This document shows, one piece after another, positions 59,461-64,000 of a stretch of 64,000 nucleotides of DNA. Source of the DNA: Paramacrobiotus metropolitanus (Eukaryota > Tardigrada > Eutardigrada > Parachela > Macrobiotidae); the NCBI RefSeq assembly GCF_019649055.1, contig NW_026570262.1, positions 806,001 to 870,000 of the forward strand, given 5' to 3'. The position numbers and the translations under genes are program-made. The notes under the pieces were generated by a model. The model did not search any database and was not told where the DNA came from. It was given only the letters and a program-made list of their open reading frames with translations. Every line of letters begins with the position of its first letter. Position 1 is the first letter of the stretch.

Positions 59461-60567
59461 TTAAGATGTTTCCATTGGTTCTTCCGTGATTTTCCTGGTT
59501 TCTTGGCTTACCACCTGGTAATCGATCTTTTTCACAGTTTGACTAAGAACTGTTGTCTTTCCACGCTGGAAAACATAGGAATTTTCTTTCTTCAAAATAT
59601 CCGGCTGGTTCTGCTCATACGGACGAACGACCTCGGATTTATCCTTCGTGATCACACAAATGTCGATATTCGATCCCGAGAACAGATCATTGGTCACTCC
59701 GGCGTTGATGGCATCCCGGATCAGCTTAACCGCTTCGTCTCTGGTCATATCCGGGCGGAAATAGGTTTCCAGCACTGACATGGCAGCAATGGAGCCCGAT
59801 CCCATAGCCAGATAGGGCGCATTGTCACTGGAACCATGCGGAGCAATGCTGATAATGTGTGGACCCAATGTGTCCACTCCGCCGACAATCAATGCTGCCT
59901 GGATGTGTCCTTGATATCTAAAAAAACACATGCTATGTAAAACATAATAATTTAACTTCCACAAGCACGACGCTTGAATCCCGGACAAGAATTCTTAAAA
60001 TGTTCTCGCAAAAAAAACGAAAAGAAAACGCGCCCATCGAAGAAAAAGTGGGAAAAAATCTAAAGCAATATACTATAAATCAAGCTGCTTCAAAACTCAA
60101 AAGTCCTTTTTGTGACTTGATTTTTTAACATGGTAGCTGAACTTGATTTATGCCGCGAAGTTCGCGGCGCGAACATACCTAAACAGCATCTGCTTCAGCA
60201 TACGAACGGCTGCCTTGACTGGCGCCACGCGACGTGTTGACATGGACAGCATTTCCAACTTGCCAGCCATCAGTCTGGTAACGTACTCGGTGTCGGCCGC
60301 CGTCCCCGCTCCCAAACAGTACATATTGCGGGCCAGAAAGTGGATCTTGGCGCAGTTCTTGTTCATCACCATGTTGCCGCCAGTGGCGCGTGTATCGGCG
60401 CCCAGCACGACTCCGTCTTTGAAGACCACGGCGGCTGTGGTCGTTCCAGTCTTCATCATTTTCGGGGGTTTCACCCCTTCTTTCACCAGCTGCTGATTGC
60501 GGGCGTGTAGTTCGAAGTTGAAGCCACGACGCTCCGGTTCCACTGATAGGGTCTTCGCGGATGCCAT
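59461..60567 (-). CDS. PSMB7: 20S proteasome beta-2 catalytic subunit (PSMB7/PSMB10 type)
   Basis: Trypsin-like active subunit of the 20S core. Two exons, 60179-60567 and 59461-59917, join in phase to 281 residues (human PSMB7 277). The propeptide ends in MMKTG and is cleaved before the catalytic Thr of TTTAAVVF. Asp17 (GADTRAT) and Lys33 (NKNCAKIHF) of the active site are present. Further family blocks are YCLGAGTAADTEYVT, MLKQMLFRYQG, GGVDTLGPH, MGSGSIAAM and GSGSNIDICVI. The ATG at 60567 (MASAKTL) is chosen because it gives the usual propeptide length; the open frame upstream has no other ATG. It is divergent to COA4 about 740 bases away. Confidence 0.96.
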
Positions 60568-60569
60568 CG

Positions 60570-61300
60570 TTATCTGCAATCAGCGGAATGGAAGAAAACG
60601 ACTCAAAAGTGAAAAGTTCAAAACGAATCCAAAAGCTGAATAAAAGCTTCACATTATGCATTTCATGGTCCAAGGAATTTGAACTTACTTGAAGTAACTG
60701 AGTGTCACTTAAGATTTATTGTAACTTTATAGTACGAATATACGAACTATAAAGTAAACAATAAACAAAAATCAAAAGGTAAATAATTTAAAATTACGCC
60801 ATTACGGTAAGATACGAGCATCGTGTCTGCTCACTCTGCTGCAGTCTGTAAACCTGGGTCCTGGTCTAACACAAGAGTCACACTTCTTACTGTTGTTCTC
60901 CTCTTCCGTTTCTAATCCAAAACTGAAAATTCCACAGGAATAACGAAGGAGACGGCGCAGTTACCGTTGTATATCTGTTTCTAGTCGGATCAGAACTTAA
61001 AATAAATTTTCAGTAAAAAAATGGGAAAGTTGTGAAGATCAGTCGGATCAGAAACCAAAATTATGAGCTAGCAGTTTTTGTCAGTGGCGAATCAGTAGAA
61101 CATGCAAGAGACTGGACCACGACGCCCCACGCCGCTTGCCGCCGTGGGGCAGACGCTGTACAGGAGCACCATTGTACTGATGCGAAAGAGCGCATTGTAC
61201 GGCGTGCGATTCTGTTTTTCAAACGAGCTTCCTCTAGAAATTCCTGGTCAAGATATTTCTTACGGGATTTTCTGCTATTTAGACAATCGGAAAGCAAAGC
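60570..61300. promoter_or_regulatory. divergent upstream region of PSMB7 and COA4
   Basis: Intergenic stretch between two divergent genes, with a GC-rich patch at 61100-61220. A plus-strand frame at 61102-61461 overlaps the COA4 start in another frame and is not supported. No TATA box was seen. Confidence 0.35.
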
Positions 61301-61306
61301 ATATCT

Positions 61307-61516
61307 ATGATGGCAGAACAAGAGCGGAAAAGTACAGAAACGGAAGAAGAGGATCCTGTAACCAAAGCAATCGAGAAAACCGGATGTCTGCAGCTTCATT
61401 ATGCCGTCCAGGAATGCATGGCGGAGCACCAGGACTGGAGAAAATGCCAGGAAGATGTTAGAAAATTTGGCACATGCATGGAAAATTATCATCGCAGCCA
61501 AAAAGTGAACAAGTAG
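61307..61516 (+). CDS. COA4: cytochrome c oxidase assembly factor 4 homologue (twin CX9C)
   Basis: Small mitochondrial intermembrane-space protein imported by the Mia40 disulfide relay and needed for complex IV assembly. A single exon encodes 69 residues (68 if the second ATG at 61310 is used). Two CX9C motifs are present: C-LQLHYAVQE-C and C-QEDVRKFGT-C. The surrounding sequence (EEEDPVTKAIEKTGC, AVQECMAEHQDWRKCQ) matches human COA4 (EEEDPLDQLISRSGC, AVQECMAQHQDWRQCQ). It is intronless in the coding part. Confidence 0.93.
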   Translation: MMAEQERKSTETEEEDPVTKAIEKTGCLQLHYAVQECMAEHQDWRKCQEDVRKFGTCMENYHRSQKVNK

Positions 61517-61822
61517 TCGGTTCAATGCAGATGGATGCACCTCTACTGCTGACGCCGGTTCCGTAATACGGAGTGTTTTTCTTCTTGTGGTGCAAGTAGA
61601 CTAACGTATGTGGATACGTGAATTTTGATTTACGATTAGAAAACCACATGGATGTTTCATGTCCGCAGTGTTTTCTGAGTTAACTAAGTTTTAGAAAAAG
61701 TTTGCGGCTGCGGTGTAATACTACGAACTTACTGTTAGCAGTAACTCTGAAGGGTGTTCCGCCGCATGTTGATGTACGGTACGGTATTTATTTTTGATAC
61801 CTTACTAATTTGTACATAATAG

Positions 61823-62209
61823 CTACTCTTCGCAGATAGCGTCTTTTGTTGTACAGATAAATTCGAATATGAGACCACGAGTCCTGTGCGTACCAGGGCT
61901 ATCAGTAGTGCAAACCAGATCGTTTAATAAAGTGAACAACTGGAGCGACAATGTGACATTAATTTTGGTTTTCATTTTATTACGTACTACCGGTTTCCAT
62001 GTCGGCAAAACGTGAACAGTCGGTGCTCTAACATCACAAATACCAACTGCAGGCAACCAAAGCTCGAAATAAAGAAAAAACTGTAGCAGGATACAAAGAA
62101 AACACGACCACGATCCACAGTAGAATGTCAGCAATGCCGCTGACACTGCAAGCACACTGGGCGTTCCCTTGTGGTCTCGAGAATTCCAGTCAAAAATTCC
62201 CGACGTCAA
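61823..62209 (-). CDS. unrecognised open frame with membrane segments
   Basis: 128 codons from ATG to stop, with a polar N-terminus and a hydrophobic stretch (SVLAVSAALLTFY, then CFLCILLQFFLYF). AATAAA on the same strand lies about 30 bases past the stop (61787-61792). It is 143 bases downstream of the NDUFAB1 stop on the same strand, so it may just be 3' UTR. The C-terminal half looks non-coding. No family was recognised. Confidence 0.2.
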   Translation of the reverse strand: MTSGIFDWNSRDHKGTPSVLAVSAALLTFYCGSWSCFLCILLQFFLYFELWLPAVGICDVRAPTVHVLPTWKPVVRNKMKTKINVTLSLQLFTLLNDLVCTTDSPGTHRTRGLIFEFICTTKDAICEE

Positions 62210-62351
62210 ATGAGCTATCCTTAGCTTCTCCTAAGCGATATTAAGACATAAATGCCAAGGGAATTTATGCAGTTTCCGCTGCGTACAACACAGCCCAGGT
62301 ACAATAAATAAAATAATTAGAGTGCGAGTTAACAAATCTTACCTTATTTTG

Positions 62352-62831
62352 CTATTCAATCTCGTTATATCTGACAGTAACATATTTGACAATATCCGCA
62401 GGTCGCACCAGTTTCTCTGCATCTAAATCGGTAATTTCGAAACCGAATTCATCCTCAATAGCCATAATTAATTCGACATGATCCAGACTATCCAGCCCGA
62501 GATCATTCATGAAATGGGTCTCAAGATTTAACTTGTCCGCGTTAATCTTGTCGAAGCCCTTGCAGACAACCATCACGCGTGCCCGCACATCCTCTTCCGA
62601 TAGCTTCGGCCGTGATGAAGCTAAGCGGATCGTTGCAATGCCAAACGTCTTCGCACTGTCTAAAAAGCGAGAGCCCGTCGACTGTCCCAAGTGTGAGGGA
62701 ATCCGAATAATTGGGACAGGGAGAACACGTGCACAGGAGCTGAGTCGTGCGCTGTTTCGAGCCACGAACTGCATCCGCAGGAATCGGGACGCCAAACGAA
62801 TATTGCCAACCGCTGCCATGACAGGGATCAT
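62352..62831 (-). CDS. NDUFAB1: mitochondrial acyl carrier protein / complex I subunit
   Basis: Carries acyl chains on phosphopantetheine for mitochondrial fatty-acid (lipoate precursor) synthesis, and is a complex I and LYR-protein partner. A single exon of 159 residues. The N-terminal third is basic and Arg/Ser/Ala-rich, a mitochondrial presequence. The ACP domain starts near [10 protein letters not shown]. The phosphopantetheine Ser is in [11 protein letters not shown], with the typical ETHFMNDLG before it and [10 protein letters not shown] after it. The first ATG is taken; a second at 62819 would also work. ZCCHC4 follows divergently on the other strand. Confidence 0.96.
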   Translation of the reverse strand: MIPVMAAVGNIRLASRFLRMQFVARNSARLSSCARVLPVPIIRIPSHLGQSTGSRFLDSAKTFGIATIRLASSRPKLSEEDVRARVMVVCKGFDKINADKLNLETHFMNDLGLDSLDHVELIMAIEDEFGFEITDLDAEKLVRPADIVKYVTVRYNEIE

Positions 62832-62834
62832 TCA

Positions 62835-63468
62835 CTGAAAGAAATTGCAAATTTTCCGTTACGCAGGATTATCGAGGGGAATATTCGTCAAGCCTAAGGA
62901 TAAACCAAGGGCTGTCATGTCCGTAGGAGCAGCCAAGTTCTTGACTTCGGATGAAAGAAATGCAATTCAACCGATCCAATCAGCAACAGAGCTCAACCAT
63001 ACAATGTTAACAACTTAACATGTACATTTGGCCGTACCTTTCTTTCGAAAACAGATGTAAAGTTCTCAGTTTTCCAGGCCGTACAAAAACATAAAGTTGG
63101 GAAAGACCTTCAGTTTGTTATGGCCCGTCATCCGTGTTTACAGTCTACTAACTCTACTTGTAACTTGCGTATTATTTTTTCACCGTACCTTTCAGATCTC
63201 CTGTTGGTTAAGAGTCCCCTCGTTAGAAAACGTTTTTCCACGCTTCCGCCTCCCGTTTAAAGTTCGTACTGTTGCAAGAGCATAATGTCGCGGGAGACAG
63301 TTACATGTAGAAAACATGGAGCAGACTCGCAGCCAGCTGGTGTTTGGTGCTTATAGCGCAAACTGTCAAGTTCAGCAATCACAGGTCTCCGGCCAGGAGT
63401 GAGCATTAATTTTGCCTTTTTCTTATTAGACTGTATTTTCCAGAAACTTGATTTTGACAAGAGCAGTT
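62835..63468. other. divergent upstream region of NDUFAB1 and ZCCHC4
   Basis: About 630 bases with no supported coding sequence. Presumed promoters of both flanking genes; no core element was recognised. Confidence 0.35.
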
Positions 63469-63470
63469 TA

Positions 63471-64000
63471 ATGGGGCAAAAGACGAAAGCTCACTTTACC
63501 AATGGGAAATCTAGCGAGCAAAGCCTCCGGGTGGATGCTGACAATCTGAAGACCCATCTCGCTGAAAACCCTCGGTGTCCACATGGACCGACCCTGCTTT
63601 TCCATCGAACTCTACAGAAAACAGGTTTACAGAAATCATTTTACTCTTGTGCAGCGTTTCGGGACAAGAAACGATGCAAATTCCACCTGGAATGTTCTCC
63701 GGGTGTACAAAAAACTGGTAAGCGTAAAGTGCAGGAGATCACGGAGAGGACTGAAGCGGATAGAGTGGACGGTGATCTCGGCGCTCCATCCCGGAAAAGC
63801 CAGAAAAAATCGGGAGCTGCATCGAAGTTCGAATATGATGCTAGCCTTTTGCCGAAGGACTGGTGCGGTCATTGTCAGAAACTCGTCCCTTTCGAGCGGA
63901 CTGCGGGTCATCCACATCACCTGGAAAAAGTGGATACAAGATTTCCCACTAGGTTCTTGCCAGCAATGGAAGATAACCCTGCCGAAGCACAGTACTTCTT
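63471..64000 (+). CDS. ZCCHC4: rRNA N6-adenosine methyltransferase ZCCHC4, 5' part (cut by window end)
   Basis: ZCCHC4 methylates one adenosine of 28S rRNA in the nucleolus. The frame runs open from ATG 63471 to the window end (176 codons). It shows the GRF zinc finger (RCPHGPTLLFHR, YSCAAFRDKKRCKFHLE) that matches human LCPHGPTLLF and CSACRDRKDCNFF. A Lys/Ser-rich linker follows, then a second Cys/His region (DWCGHCQKLVPFERTAGHPH), and ENPAEAQYFF-like DNPAEAQYFF, equivalent to human NAQYLF just before the methyltransferase fold. The methyltransferase and CCHC domains would lie beyond the window. Confidence 0.92.
   Translation, partial: MGQKTKAHFTNGKSSEQSLRVDADNLKTHLAENPRCPHGPTLLFHRTLQKTGLQKSFYSCAAFRDKKRCKFHLECSPGVQKTGKRKVQEITERTEADRVDGDLGAPSRKSQKKSGAASKFEYDASLLPKDWCGHCQKLVPFERTAGHPHHLEKVDTRFPTRFLPAMEDNPAEAQYF

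Noticed and set aside
61102-61461. 119-codon plus-strand frame upstream of and overlapping COA4 (LYRSTIVLMRK recalls COX7A)
   Set aside because: It overlaps the COA4 start in another frame, and the similarity is limited to a few residues.

Overview
This is an AT-rich, intron-rich eukaryotic (animal) sequence. Most real genes are split into short exons with GT-AG introns, the shortest about 55 bases, so the longest open frames are often only single exons. I rebuilt the genes below by reading splice donors and acceptors and checking that reading phase closes across each junction. The set includes aminergic receptors with octopamine/beta-adrenergic features, a neuropeptide-like precursor and a Ly6/three-finger protein. 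That points to a protostome invertebrate, plausibly an ecdysozoan such as a tardigrade or arthropod, but the window alone does not fix the species.

Left part (1-24 kb): about 4.4 kb with little recognisable coding sequence, then an SLC25A35-type mitochondrial carrier (minus). Next to it, divergently, is an RMDN3/PTPIP51-like ER-mitochondria tether (plus). Then come a GPI-anchored Ly6-type protein (minus), a small secreted neuropeptide-like precursor (minus), a PIF/Harbinger-like MITE with a tandem duplication beside it, and a globin with an N-terminal acylation motif (minus).

Middle part (25-36 kb): two rhodopsin-family GPCR genes on the plus strand, one divergent aminergic-like and one Octbeta-like. 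Both have very short exons around TM2-TM3. Between them are a possible hairpin RNA and a MITE with 7-bp flanking repeats.

Right part (39-64 kb): a mariner-like MITE, then four minus-strand transcription units. These are a b5-only relative of CYB5R4, the cytokinesis bundler PRC1/Ase1, a complete HMG-CoA reductase with sterol-sensing domain, and exons of an unidentified possible MAM/transmembrane protein. A plus-strand rhotekin-like gene follows, convergent with the proteasome subunit PSMB7 (minus). The end holds COA4 (plus), mitochondrial acyl carrier protein NDUFAB1 (minus) and the 5' part of the rRNA methyltransferase ZCCHC4 (plus, cut by the window end).

The genes are mostly unrelated housekeeping and signalling genes, as in a normal animal chromosome; there is no operon logic and I found no clear new multi-gene system. 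The most notable signals are the putatively myristoylated globin, the PDF-like peptide precursor, the conserved phospho-FFAT motif in RMDN3, a changed Insig-contact motif in HMGCR, and a series of long palindromes in intergenic DNA.
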